64,000 bases of DNA from Paraburkholderia nodosa DSM 21604. GTDB taxonomy: Bacteria > Pseudomonadota > Gammaproteobacteria > Burkholderiales > Burkholderiaceae. Below the pieces are notes generated by a model. The model had not been told where the DNA came from. It did not search any database and saw nothing but the letters and a program-made list of their open reading frames with translations. Positions 18,309-26,805 of this stretch are shown piece after piece. The DNA lies in the NCBI RefSeq assembly GCF_000519185.1, contig NZ_JAFA01000033.1, positions 1 through 64,000 of the forward strand, written 5' to 3'. Within the stretch, counting starts at the first letter, position 1; each line of letters opens with the position of its first letter. The position numbers were made by a program, and so were the translations under genes.

Positions 18309-19138
18309 GCCTCGCCATTTGCTCTTCGTGGACGCAGATCCGCGTGATTGCCGGCAAGGAGTTCCGCGACCGCATTCGCAACCGCTGGGTGCTCGCCGTG
18401 TCGCTCGTGTTTGGCATATTCACGCTCGCGACCTCGTACTTCGGCGCGGCCACGCAGGGCGCCGTCGGCTTTCACGGCGTCGAGGCGCTGATCGCCAGTC
18501 TCGTCAGCCTGACGATTTATCTGCTTCCCCTGATCGCGCTGATACTCGGCTTCGATGCGATCGTTGGCGAGCGCGAGCGGGGCACGTTGAATCTGCTGTT
18601 GTCGTATCCGGTCACACGCGTCGAACTGCTGCTCGGCAAGTACGTGGGGCTCGCCGCGGCGCTGTCCTGCGCGACGCTCGCGGGCTTCGGTCTCGCCGGC
18701 GTCGTAATCGCCGTGCGCGCGCCGGCCGCCGACTGGTTTCAATACGCGGGCTTCGTCGTCAGCGCGGTGCTGCTCGGCTGCGTCTTCCTGAGCCTCGCGG
18801 TCTGCGCGTCGGTGTTTTGCACGAGCCGCACGTCGGCGAGCGGCGTGGCGATTGCGCTGTGGTTTTTCTTCGTGCTCGTGTACGACCTGCTGTTGCTCGG
18901 CGCGCTGGTGCTCACGGGCGGCGCCGCGCTCGGCCCGCTGTTTCCGCTGCTGCTCATGCTCAATCCGTCCGACGTCTTCCGCATTCTGAACATCTTCGGC
19001 CCGGCAGACCTGCGCACGATGTATGGCCTCGTGAGCGTGTTTCCCACCGGGCTTGCTGTTCCGCTCTTTCTCGGCCCCGTGATGCTCGCCTGGATCGCGG
19101 CGCCGCTCGGGCTCGCTGCCTGGAGATTCAATCGATGA
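18305..19138 (+). CDS. nosY: NosY, ABC-2 permease for NosZ maturation
   Basis: The 277-residue polytopic protein starts MSLAICSSWTQIRVIAGKEF and contains about six membrane segments. GFDAIVGERERGTLNLLLSYP is typical of NosY permeases. The ATG at 18305 overlaps the nosF stop as ATGA. A longer upstream frame is rejected because it runs inside nosF. Together with NosF and NosD it forms the transporter needed for the CuZ site. Confidence 0.95.
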   Translation: MSLAICSSWTQIRVIAGKEFRDRIRNRWVLAVSLVFGIFTLATSYFGAATQGAVGFHGVEALIASLVSLTIYLLPLIALILGFDAIVGERERGTLNLLLSYPVTRVELLLGKYVGLAAALSCATLAGFGLAGVVIAVRAPAADWFQYAGFVVSAVLLGCVFLSLAVCASVFCTSRTSASGVAIALWFFFVLVYDLLLLGALVLTGGAALGPLFPLLLMLNPSDVFRILNIFGPADLRTMYGLVSVFPTGLAVPLFLGPVMLAWIAAPLGLAAWRFNR

Positions 19139-19662
19139 ACCGACACTCCCTCAAGACGATCGCCGCGATGGCGGTCACCGTGGTCACGGTCGTGCTCGCA
19201 ACGGGTTGCCAGAACGATTCGCGTGCGCTGCCCGCGCCGCATGAAATCAGCGATTCGACGGTGAGCGTGCTCGACGGCATGAGCCTCAAGGAATACCCGG
19301 GGCCGAAGGCGCAGATGCTCTACGCGGACGGCCATGCCGATTTCTTCTGCGACACGCTCGGGCTCTTTTCGGTCTATCTGCGCCCCGAACACGATCGCAA
19401 GATTAGAGCGATGTACGTGCAGGACATGGGCGCGGCCGACTGGCGGCACCCGGAGGGCCACTGGATCGACGCGACGCAGGCGATCTACGTGGTCGGTTCC
19501 AGGAAGCATGGCGCGATGGGTCAGACCTTCGTTTCGTTCGCAAAGGAAAGCGACGCCACGCAGTTCACCAGGTCCGAAGGCGGGCGGCTCTATCACTTCA
19601 ACCAGATCACGGGCGATATGGCGACGACCGACGGCGGCGTGATCAAGGACCAGAACATGTAA
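19135..19662 (+). CDS. nosL: NosL, copper chaperone lipoprotein
   Basis: The 175-residue protein has a signal peptide ending in the lipobox LATGC, so it is an outer-membrane or inner-membrane lipoprotein facing the periplasm. YADGHADFFCDTLGLFSVYL and the later MGQTFVSFAKESDA correspond to the NosL domain, which binds Cu(I) and delivers it to NosZ/NosD. The ATG at 19135 overlaps the nosY stop by ATGA. Confidence 0.94.
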   Translation: MNRHSLKTIAAMAVTVVTVVLATGCQNDSRALPAPHEISDSTVSVLDGMSLKEYPGPKAQMLYADGHADFFCDTLGLFSVYLRPEHDRKIRAMYVQDMGAADWRHPEGHWIDATQAIYVVGSRKHGAMGQTFVSFAKESDATQFTRSEGGRLYHFNQITGDMATTDGGVIKDQNM

Positions 19663-19672
19663 GGAAACAGAG

Positions 19673-19939
19673 ATGACGCACTTCTTTCAAAACGTTCCCT
19701 CGGAAGCGGCCCAGCAGATCGATGCGCTGAGCCGAACGCTTTACGACCTGCGCGAGGACCGCAAGCTCATCCTCGCCAGATACCGCGCCGACGACGAGAA
19801 AGCGCTGCTGGCGCTGATCGCGGAGGGCAGGGTGGAAGAGCATCCGGCCTACGAGCACTACCTCGGTGCGAAGACGCTTGCGAATACGCGCGAAGTCATC
19901 CGCGAACAGTTGCGCGAATTGCTGGCCACGGGAGTCTGA
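19673..19939 (+). CDS. Small hypothetical protein in the nos operon
   Basis: The 88-residue, mostly helical protein has no signal peptide and no membrane segment. AAGGAAACAGAG precedes its ATG, 10 bp after nosL, and it is followed 2 bp later by another small gene, so expression as part of the nos operon is likely. No nos function is known for it. The second half (EEHPAYEHYLGAKTLANTRE) looks like an adaptor helix pair. It could be the partner of the next protein, which resembles TumE; this is inference. Confidence 0.7.
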   Translation: MTHFFQNVPSEAAQQIDALSRTLYDLREDRKLILARYRADDEKALLALIAEGRVEEHPAYEHYLGAKTLANTREVIREQLRELLATGV

Positions 19940-19941
19940 CC

Positions 19942-20340
19942 ATGCTGCACATCGAATTGAAGGAGCAGATCGAGGCGGCGTTCGACGCCGCGCAACTGGC
20001 CTCGGTCACGCTCTGCCGCGACGCGCTCGAATTGCGTTTGAGCAATGGCGTCGAGCTGACGCTGCGCATTGCAGACGCGAGTGAGTACGCGATGAACTGG
20101 CGCTGGGGCGAAGCGGCGATGGGTATCGATACCGCGCCCGTGCACCCCTCGCTTGGCACCTTTCCAAACCATCTCCATACGCCGGATGGCCGGACCGTCG
20201 ACGATCCGGTCAGCGAAGTCGGCGTAGAGCCGTGGCACAACGTTCGCATGCTGATCGCCCGGCTGCTCGCGCAGCCGCTGCTGGGCTTTGACGCCTCGTT
20301 GGCGCGCGACTTGTCGGAAGCCTCGAGCGACGAATCCTGA
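19942..20340 (+). CDS. Small protein, possibly TumE/DUF6516-like
   Basis: The 132-residue cytosolic protein has a central NWRWGEAAMGID segment followed by SLGTFPNHLHTPDG. This resembles the DN-x-PHH...TFPHHxH pattern I associate with the TumE (DUF6516) toxin family. GGGAG precedes the ATG and the gap to the previous gene is 2 bp. It sits between nosL and a cytochrome c gene. The TumE reading is tentative: the N-terminal half is not typical and the partner does not look like the usual helix-turn-helix antitoxin. A nos-specific small protein is the alternative. Confidence 0.6.
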   Translation: MLHIELKEQIEAAFDAAQLASVTLCRDALELRLSNGVELTLRIADASEYAMNWRWGEAAMGIDTAPVHPSLGTFPNHLHTPDGRTVDDPVSEVGVEPWHNVRMLIARLLAQPLLGFDASLARDLSEASSDES

Positions 20341-20362
20341 ACCCCCTCAATAAGGAAAGACC

Positions 20363-20827
20363 ATGAAAACTCGTAATACCGTGATTGCAGCTATTGGCTT
20401 CGCCCTTGTACTCGGCCTTGCTGCCTGTGACAAGAGCGGCGCCGCTTCGCAGGTGGGCAGCGCCACACCGAAGTCGATTGCGCCCATCGGCGTGGTGGCG
20501 ATGGACCCGGGCGTGTCGGCTTCGTCGGGCTTCATCAAGGTGGCGGTGAGCACAGCACCAGCCGCCGCGCCGAACCCTGGCGGCGAGAAGGTGTTCAAGA
20601 GCGTCTGCTTCATGTGCCACCAGACGGGCGCGGGCGGCGCGCCGATTCTCGGCAACAAGACGGACTGGGCGCCGCGCATCGCGAAGGGCAAGCCGGCGTT
20701 GTACAAGCACGCGCTGGAAGGCTTTACCGGCAACAACGGGATGATGCCGTCGCGCGGCGGCAGTCCGAGCCTGAAGGACGACGAAGTGAAGGCGGCAGTC
20801 GACTTCATGGTGTCGAAGATTCAGTGA
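20363..20827 (+). CDS. Cytochrome c5-like monohaem lipoprotein
   Basis: The 154-residue protein has a lipoprotein signal ending LAAC at residues 19-22, a low-complexity linker, and one haem c site (CFMCH) in a class I fold with a distal Met candidate in NNGMMPSRGG. It is membrane-tethered in the periplasm. Its place between nosL and nosR suggests it carries electrons to NosZ from the cytochrome bc1 complex encoded downstream. AAGGAAAGACC is the ribosome site. Confidence 0.9.
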   Translation: MKTRNTVIAAIGFALVLGLAACDKSGAASQVGSATPKSIAPIGVVAMDPGVSASSGFIKVAVSTAPAAAPNPGGEKVFKSVCFMCHQTGAGGAPILGNKTDWAPRIAKGKPALYKHALEGFTGNNGMMPSRGGSPSLKDDEVKAAVDFMVSKIQ

Positions 20828-20841
20828 CATGAGCGAGGCGA

Positions 20842-20877
20842 CGCCGCGCCGGCCGGGGTCAGGCGAGTGGCGCGGCG
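20842..20877 (+). terminator. GC hairpin between the cytochrome c gene and nosR
   Basis: A 9-bp perfect stem (20842-20850 with 20869-20877), extendable by one A-T pair, encloses an 18-nt loop just after the cytochrome stop. Without a T-run it is more likely a partial terminator or mRNA stabiliser than a full stop. Confidence 0.6.
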
Positions 20878-20966
20878 TTGGGATAGCTTCGCTGTTGCGG
20901 CGCGTTTCGGATAACTAATCGCGTCGATGCCGCGTCGTTCCAGGCGGCTCCCACAAAGCGACAAAA

Positions 20967-23207
20967 ATGAAAGTCTCGTTCCGGATCCTGCTGTTCGCGC
21001 CGCTCTTCGCGCTGCTGTTTGCATTCACCCCCCCGGTCGTTGCTTCGATCTATGAGCAGGAGTTGCCGGACGAACTGTTCAGCCGTCCGGAGATGTGCAA
21101 GTGGACCGACTGCGCGGGCGTGCTGCCCGGCGCAAATGAATTCTCGGCGCGCAAGGGCAGCCCGCCATACGTCGAGGCCTATGCAAACGACGGCCACGCG
21201 CGCGTGCTCAAGGGCTACGTATTCCTCTCGACCGATATCGTCGACATACAGGGCTACTCCGGCAAGCCTATCGTCACGCTGATCGGGATGGACACGAAAG
21301 GCGTGATTACCGGCGTCAGGGTGCTCAAGCACAGCGAGCCGATCCTGCTGGTCGGCATACCCGAAAGCAAGCTGCTCGCCTTCTTGCGGCAATACGTTGG
21401 GCGGTTCGCCGGGTCGCGCTTCGAGATCGGGCAAGGTAGCGCGGGCGCGGCGAACCTCGATGCCATATCGGGCGCGACCGTGACCGCCATCGCCGAGAAC
21501 CAGCTGATCGCGCGCTGCGCGGTTGCGATTGCGAGCCAGGTCGGTATCGTGAAGGAAGCCGTCTTGCCGCAGGCAAAATTGCTGGCCGGCGATGCGCGCT
21601 ATGGATGGCCCGCGCTCGTGGACATGGGCGCTGTGCAGCACCTCGTGATCCACGCGAGCGACGTTGGAGCGGCGGACAGCGGCACGCCCTATCTCGATCT
21701 TTACTACGGCTACCTGAACGCGCCCGCAATCGGCAAGAGCATTCTTGGCGACTACGATTACGCGCAACTCATGAACCGGCTCAAGCCCGGCGAGCACGCG
21801 CTCTTCATCGTGGCGAACGGCACGGAGTCGTTCAAGGGCTCGGGCTTCGTGCGTGGCGGGATTTATGACCGGATTCAGGTCAGGCAGGGGATCAACGCGT
21901 TCACGTTCAAGGACTCCGACTATCTGAACCTCTATTCGTTGCAAGCGGCGGGCGCACCCGCCTTCAACGAGACCGGTATCTTCATCATCCGGAGTACGAG
22001 TTTCAGTGCCGCTTATCCTTGGAAATTCGTGTTCCTCGGCCACACAATCGACAAGCAGACCGGCGCGAAGCGTTTTTCGGCGTTCAACTCGCCTTACTGG
22101 CTGCCAGCGCGCTTTCTTGACGGCGGCCGTCCGAAGGTTCAGGAGGAGAAGCCGGCCTGGTGGAACGCGTGGAACGGGAAGAAGGTCGAAATCGGCCTTT
22201 TCGTTGGCTGGGCCCTTGCCGTCATGCTGTTCTTCGCGACGCGCGACCGCTGGGTGCGCAAAGCGAAGCGCGCGAACAAGCGTTGGGTCTCGTGGCCGAA
22301 AACGGCGAGCTGGCTGATAGCGGTGGGTTTCGCAGGCTGGCATGAGATGGCGCAGCCATCTATCACGCAGGTGCTGACGTTCATCCATTCGCTGTTTGGC
22401 GGCTGGAACCTGTCGCTCTTCCTTTCCGATCCGTTCATCTTCGTCTTCTGGATCGTGATCGCGGTTACGGTGCTCGTCTGGGGACGCGGCTTGTTTTGTG
22501 GCTGGATGTGCCCCTTCGGGTCGATGTCCGAGATGCTTTACAAGCTCGCGCGCACAGTGGGATTGAAGAAGCTGCAACGCAAGCTGCCGATGCGCTGGCA
22601 CAACCGGCTGCGCAAACTCAAGTATGCAGTGTTTGCGGTTTTACTCGCCGTGTCGTTCTTCTCGATGCCGTGGGCCGAAAAGCTCGCCGAGATCGAGCCG
22701 TTCAAGACAACCTTCCTCGTTGGCGTACTCAACCGCACGTGGCCGTTCGTGTTGTTCTGGACGGCCGTCGTCGGCGCATCGATCTTTATCGAGCGGCCAT
22801 TCTGCAAGTATCTGTGCCCGCTCGGAGCCAGTCTCGCACTGCCTGGCCGCCTGCGCTTCCTCAAGTTGCGTCGTAAGCCCGAATGCACGACCTGCCACGC
22901 TTGCGCTGTCGGCTGCGGTTCCCTCGCGATCGACGACAAAGGGCGAATCGACCAGATGGAGTGCATGCTCTGCCTCGATTGCATGGTGATGTATTACGAC
23001 GAGCACAGCTGCCCGCCTCTCGCGAAGGAGAGAAAGCGGCGCGAAAAGGAAAACCTGCCTCTGACTCCGGTCGGCAAGAACGGACACTACATCCCGATCA
23101 AACTGGAAGTTCCCGAAAGCGCGAGCATCCGGGGCGCAAACACTGCGCCACTGGCGCGCCCGGCGGAACCTCTCGCCCCTACAAAACAGAACAGGACGTG
23201 CGAATGA
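20967..23207 (+). CDS. nosR: NosR, membrane flavo-iron-sulfur protein
   Basis: The 746-residue protein starts with a signal peptide (FAPLFALLFAFTPPVVAS). A periplasmic FMN-binding domain follows, with LDAISGATVTA near residue 170, the Ser/Thr site flavinylated by ApbE-type enzymes. Then come several membrane segments with CGWMCPFG and CKYLCPLG motifs, and a C-terminal pair of [4Fe-4S] motifs (CTTCHACAVGC and CMLCLDC). NosR is required for nos expression and for electron supply to NosZ. Unusually, the gene comes after nosZDFYL rather than before it. It overlaps the next cytochrome gene by ATGA. Confidence 0.95.
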   Translation: MKVSFRILLFAPLFALLFAFTPPVVASIYEQELPDELFSRPEMCKWTDCAGVLPGANEFSARKGSPPYVEAYANDGHARVLKGYVFLSTDIVDIQGYSGKPIVTLIGMDTKGVITGVRVLKHSEPILLVGIPESKLLAFLRQYVGRFAGSRFEIGQGSAGAANLDAISGATVTAIAENQLIARCAVAIASQVGIVKEAVLPQAKLLAGDARYGWPALVDMGAVQHLVIHASDVGAADSGTPYLDLYYGYLNAPAIGKSILGDYDYAQLMNRLKPGEHALFIVANGTESFKGSGFVRGGIYDRIQVRQGINAFTFKDSDYLNLYSLQAAGAPAFNETGIFIIRSTSFSAAYPWKFVFLGHTIDKQTGAKRFSAFNSPYWLPARFLDGGRPKVQEEKPAWWNAWNGKKVEIGLFVGWALAVMLFFATRDRWVRKAKRANKRWVSWPKTASWLIAVGFAGWHEMAQPSITQVLTFIHSLFGGWNLSLFLSDPFIFVFWIVIAVTVLVWGRGLFCGWMCPFGSMSEMLYKLARTVGLKKLQRKLPMRWHNRLRKLKYAVFAVLLAVSFFSMPWAEKLAEIEPFKTTFLVGVLNRTWPFVLFWTAVVGASIFIERPFCKYLCPLGASLALPGRLRFLKLRRKPECTTCHACAVGCGSLAIDDKGRIDQMECMLCLDCMVMYYDEHSCPPLAKERKRREKENLPLTPVGKNGHYIPIKLEVPESASIRGANTAPLARPAEPLAPTKQNRTCE

Positions 23208-23857
23208 ATCGAATGCACAAGCTTTGGGTGAGCCTTCAAGTGACCATGAGTCTTTCGGGTTGGGCAGTGCTCGCGCACGCGGCGCAAGTCGATGCGCCCG
23301 ATGCCAGTCGAGGCCAGGCCGTCGTGGCGCAGGTATGCGCGGCGTGCCACGGAGCCGACGGGAACAGCGCCGCCGAAACCTGGCCAAAGCTCGCGGGGCA
23401 GCACGCCGGGTACATCGTCAAGCAGCTAGGCGATTTCAAGGCGCCTCCCGGTGGCGGCCAGCCGGCGCGAAACAACCCGATCATGGCGGGCATGGCCGGC
23501 ACGCTCTCCGATCAGCAAATCGCGGACGTCGCCGCTTATTTCGCGGCCCAGAACCCGCAGCCCGGCTACGCGCATGACAAGGACACGCTCGCACTGGGGC
23601 AACGCATCTATCGAGGCGGGATTGCGGAAAAAGGCGTGCCCGCGTGCGCCGCTTGCCACGGGCCCGCGGGCCAGGGGATTCCGTCGTTGTATCCGCGCCT
23701 CTCGGGGCAGTGGGCGGCCTATACCTCGACCCAGTTGACCGCGTTCAGTCAGGGAGCGGGCGCGCGGGACAACAGTGCACCGATGCATGACATTGCATCG
23801 CGTCTTTCGGACAACGAAATCAAGGCGGTAGCCGACTACATTTCAGGGCTGCGCTAG
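23204..23857 (+). CDS. Diheme cytochrome c, c4-like
   Basis: The 217-residue periplasmic protein has a signal peptide ending AHAAQ and two class I haem domains, each with CAACH, and Met ligand candidates in each half (PIMAGMAG and APMHDIAS). That is the tandem architecture of cytochrome c4. The ATG at 23204 overlaps the nosR stop. It is followed by a cytochrome bc1 operon, so it could shuttle electrons from bc1 to NosZ. Confidence 0.92.
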   Translation: MNRMHKLWVSLQVTMSLSGWAVLAHAAQVDAPDASRGQAVVAQVCAACHGADGNSAAETWPKLAGQHAGYIVKQLGDFKAPPGGGQPARNNPIMAGMAGTLSDQQIADVAAYFAAQNPQPGYAHDKDTLALGQRIYRGGIAEKGVPACAACHGPAGQGIPSLYPRLSGQWAAYTSTQLTAFSQGAGARDNSAPMHDIASRLSDNEIKAVADYISGLR

Positions 23858-23926
23858 GGGCGCCATTCGCGTCGGCACGCCGCCGTCGAGGCGGCCAAAA
23901 GAACCAATTCAAGAACGAGGAATGTC

Positions 23927-24547
23927 ATGCAAGTCCAGGAAGACGAACGTGTCGACAGCGGCCGCCGGACGTGGCTGATTGCGGCATCGGTAGCAGGCGG
24001 CGTGGGGGGAATGGCCGCGGTCGTGCCTTTCGTAGGCTCGTTTGCGCCTTCCGAAAAGGCGAAGGCGGCAGGCGCGCCGGTTGAAGTCGACATCGCGAAT
24101 CTCAAGCCTGGCGAGATGATGACCGTGGCGTGGCGAGGCAAGCCCGTGTGGATTTTCAACCGCACCGATCAGATGCTCGCCGGTATTCAGAAGGTCGACA
24201 ACGAACTCGCCGATCCGCAGTCGAAGAATCCCTTTTCGATGCCCGAGCCCGAATACTGCAAGAACGAGTTTCGATCGCGGGCCGGGCACAAAAACATTCT
24301 CGTGGCCGTGGCCGTGTGCACCCATCTGGGCTGCACGCCGACGCCGCGCTTTCAGGAAGGCCCGCAGCCGAACCTGCCCGACAGCTGGCCAGGCGGCTTC
24401 CTGTGCCCGTGCCACGGCTCCACCTACGATCTCTCCGGCCGCGTGTTCAAGAACAAGCCCGCGCCGCAGAATCTCGACATCCCGCCTTACATGTTCACGT
24501 CCGCCACGCAGCTCGTGATCGGCAAGGACGAAAAAGGAGAAGCGTAA
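23927..24547 (+). CDS. petA: Rieske iron-sulfur subunit of cytochrome bc1
   Basis: The 206-residue protein begins with a Tat-type N-terminal region (SGRRTWLIAASVAGG) that stays as the membrane anchor. The C-terminal Rieske domain has CTHLGC and CPCHGS, which ligate the [2Fe-2S] cluster. GAGG precedes the ATG. It is the first subunit gene of a complete bc1 complex placed directly behind nosR and the c4-like gene. As every proteobacterium of this group has a housekeeping bc1, this is probably an additional copy dedicated to N2O respiration (inference). Confidence 0.95.
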   Translation: MQVQEDERVDSGRRTWLIAASVAGGVGGMAAVVPFVGSFAPSEKAKAAGAPVEVDIANLKPGEMMTVAWRGKPVWIFNRTDQMLAGIQKVDNELADPQSKNPFSMPEPEYCKNEFRSRAGHKNILVAVAVCTHLGCTPTPRFQEGPQPNLPDSWPGGFLCPCHGSTYDLSGRVFKNKPAPQNLDIPPYMFTSATQLVIGKDEKGEA

Positions 24548-25933
24548 ATGGCGAGCGGCACCGAACACGAAGTCGAAACGAAGGGATTGCTTGGGTGGGT
24601 CGACAAACGCTTCCCGTTGACCGCGATGTGGAAGACCCATCTCTCCGAATATTACGCGCCGAAGAATTTCAATTACTGGTACTTTTTCGGCTCACTTGCG
24701 CTGCTCGTGCTGGTGAACCAGATCGTCACCGGCATATTCCTCACCATGAACTACAAGCCCGATGCGACGCTCGCGTTCGCATCGGTCGAGTACATCATGC
24801 GCGAGGTGCCGTGGGGCTGGCTCATCCGCTACATGCACTCCACGGGCGCTTCGATGTTCTTCGTGGTCGTGTATCTGCACATGTTCCGCGGGCTCCTGTA
24901 CGGCTCGTACCGCAAGCCGCGCGAGCTCGTGTGGATCTTCGGCTGCGCGATCTTCCTGTGCCTGATGGCCGAGGCCTTTTTCGGTTACCTGTTGCCGTGG
25001 GGGCAGATGTCCTACTGGGGCGCGCAGGTGATCGTGAACCTGTTCTCGGCAATTCCGCTCGTTGGTCCGGACCTCTCGCTGTGGATTCGCGGCGATTACG
25101 TTATCTCCGACGTTACGCTCAACCGCTTCTTCGCGTTCCACGTGATCGCCATTCCGCTCGTGCTGGTCGGGCTCGTGATCTGCCACATCATCGCGCTGCA
25201 CGAAGTGGGCTCGAACAACCCGGACGGCATCGAGATCAAGGAGAAGAAGGACGCGAACGGCGTGCCGCTCGACGGTATCCCGTTCCATCCGTACTACTCG
25301 GTGCACGACTTCTTCGGCGTGTGCATCTTCCTGATGATCTTCGCGGCGATCGTGTTCTTCGCGCCGGAGATGGGCGGCTACTTCCTGGAGTCGAACAACT
25401 TCGTGCCGGCCAACCCGCTGCAAACGCCGCCCGAAATCGCGCCGGTCTGGTACTTCACGGCGTTCTACGCGATGCTGCGCGCCACGACCGACCCGTTCAA
25501 GATCGTGCTGATGATCGTGATCGCGCTGCTCGGGCTGCTCGCGCTCGTGCGCGCCCGCGGCAAATGGCGCGCCGGGCTGCCGGTGCTGGCGGTGCTCGTG
25601 ATCCTCGCCATGTACTTCACCGAATCGAAGTTCTGGGGCGTGGTGGTGATGGGCACGGCGGTCATCTCGCTCTTCTTCCTGCCGTGGCTCGACCGCTCGC
25701 CGGTGAAGTCGATCCGCTACCGGCCGCTTTTTCATAAGGTATTTCTCGGCATCTTCGTGGTGGCGTTCTTCATTCTGGCGTTCCTCGGCACGCGTCCGCC
25801 ATCGCCAATGGGCACGCTGATCGCCCAGATCTGCGCGCTCGTCTATTTCGCTTTCTTCCTCGGCATGCCGTTCTGGACGCGGCTTGGAACTTTCAAGCAG
25901 CCGCCCGAGCGCGTGCGATTCAAGCCCCATTGA
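24548..25933 (+). CDS. petB: Cytochrome b subunit of the bc1 complex
   Basis: The 461-residue polytopic protein has the N-terminal four-helix haem domain with paired histidines (RYMHSTGASMFF and FFAFHVIAIP), the Qo-site PPEIAPVWYF (PEW-type) motif and the C-terminal helices. The ATG follows the petA stop directly, with AAGGAG inside the end of petA. It binds two b haems and oxidises ubiquinol. The length is normal for beta-proteobacteria. Confidence 0.96.
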   Translation: MASGTEHEVETKGLLGWVDKRFPLTAMWKTHLSEYYAPKNFNYWYFFGSLALLVLVNQIVTGIFLTMNYKPDATLAFASVEYIMREVPWGWLIRYMHSTGASMFFVVVYLHMFRGLLYGSYRKPRELVWIFGCAIFLCLMAEAFFGYLLPWGQMSYWGAQVIVNLFSAIPLVGPDLSLWIRGDYVISDVTLNRFFAFHVIAIPLVLVGLVICHIIALHEVGSNNPDGIEIKEKKDANGVPLDGIPFHPYYSVHDFFGVCIFLMIFAAIVFFAPEMGGYFLESNNFVPANPLQTPPEIAPVWYFTAFYAMLRATTDPFKIVLMIVIALLGLLALVRARGKWRAGLPVLAVLVILAMYFTESKFWGVVVMGTAVISLFFLPWLDRSPVKSIRYRPLFHKVFLGIFVVAFFILAFLGTRPPSPMGTLIAQICALVYFAFFLGMPFWTRLGTFKQPPERVRFKPH

Positions 25934-25951
25934 CCAACGAGCGAAGAGAAC

Positions 25952-26734
25952 ATGAATATGACAAGGAAACTGCTTTCCAGGCTCGCGCGTGGCGCGGCTG
26001 CCGCGGCCATGCTTGCAATCGTTTTAGGGAGCGCAGGTGCGCCAGCGACGGCACAGGAGACGATTGCACTCGATCACGCCCCCGACAAGGCGAATGATCT
26101 TGCCTCACTCCAGCATGGTGCGCAGCTGTTCGTGAACTATTGCCTGAACTGCCACAGTGCGAACCTGATGCGCTACAGCCGACTCCGGGATCTCGGCATT
26201 TCACAGAAGCAGATCGAGGCAAACCTGCTATTTTCCGCCGACAAGGTGGGCAGCACGATGAGCGTCGCCATGCGAGCAGACGATGCCAGAAACTGGTTCG
26301 GCGCCGTGCCGCCGGATCTTTCGGTGGAGGCGCGCTCACGCGGGAGCGACTGGCTCTATACGTACCTGCGTAGTTTCTACCGCGACGACACGCGGCCCAC
26401 CGGCTGGAACAATCTGGTATACGAAAACGTGAGCATGCCGCATGCGCTGTGGCAGTTGCAGGGCGTTCGAACCGCGAAGTTCGAAGATACGGTCGACAAG
26501 GAAACCGGGGAAAAGGTCCACCGCTTCATGGGTTACCAGCAGGTGACACCGGGGAAACGCTCGCCGGCGGATTACGATGCCGACGTCGCCGATCTGGTGG
26601 CCTACCTCGGCTGGATGTCCGAGCCGGAGCAGCGTACACGCAAGCAACTCGGCGTGTGGGTGTTACTCTTCCTGGGCGGCATGACCTTCGTGGCGTGGCG
26701 GTTGAATGCCGCGTACTGGAAGAACATCAAATAA
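25952..26734 (+). CDS. petC: Cytochrome c1 subunit of the bc1 complex
   Basis: The 260-residue protein has a cleavable signal peptide (AAMLAIVLGSAGAPATAQE), a haem c site CLNCH near residue 65, the cytochrome c1 fold with a Met ligand candidate in ENVSMPHALW, and a C-terminal anchor (VWVLLFLGGMTFVAWRLN). It completes the bc1 operon. A strong hairpin terminator follows. Confidence 0.95.
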   Translation: MNMTRKLLSRLARGAAAAAMLAIVLGSAGAPATAQETIALDHAPDKANDLASLQHGAQLFVNYCLNCHSANLMRYSRLRDLGISQKQIEANLLFSADKVGSTMSVAMRADDARNWFGAVPPDLSVEARSRGSDWLYTYLRSFYRDDTRPTGWNNLVYENVSMPHALWQLQGVRTAKFEDTVDKETGEKVHRFMGYQQVTPGKRSPADYDADVADLVAYLGWMSEPEQRTRKQLGVWVLLFLGGMTFVAWRLNAAYWKNIK

Positions 26735-26764
26735 CGCAAAGGCGGTTTTCTTTGCCTCGAACCG

Positions 26765-26802
26765 GCGCTGATCAGGCTATGAACGATAGCGGTGATCAGC
26801 GC
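26765..26802. terminator. Bidirectional hairpin between petC and the Rrf2 gene
   Basis: A perfect 10-bp arm (26765-26774 with 26793-26802) is continued by an inner 5-bp stem (26776-26780 with 26786-26790) around GAACG. It lies between two convergent genes, so it probably ends both transcripts and marks the right border of the nos-bc1 operon. Confidence 0.8.
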
Positions 26803-26805
26803 GCG

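Noticed and set aside
20859..22601. A 580-codon minus-strand frame
   Set aside because: It is antisense to nosR and contains no recognisable domain.
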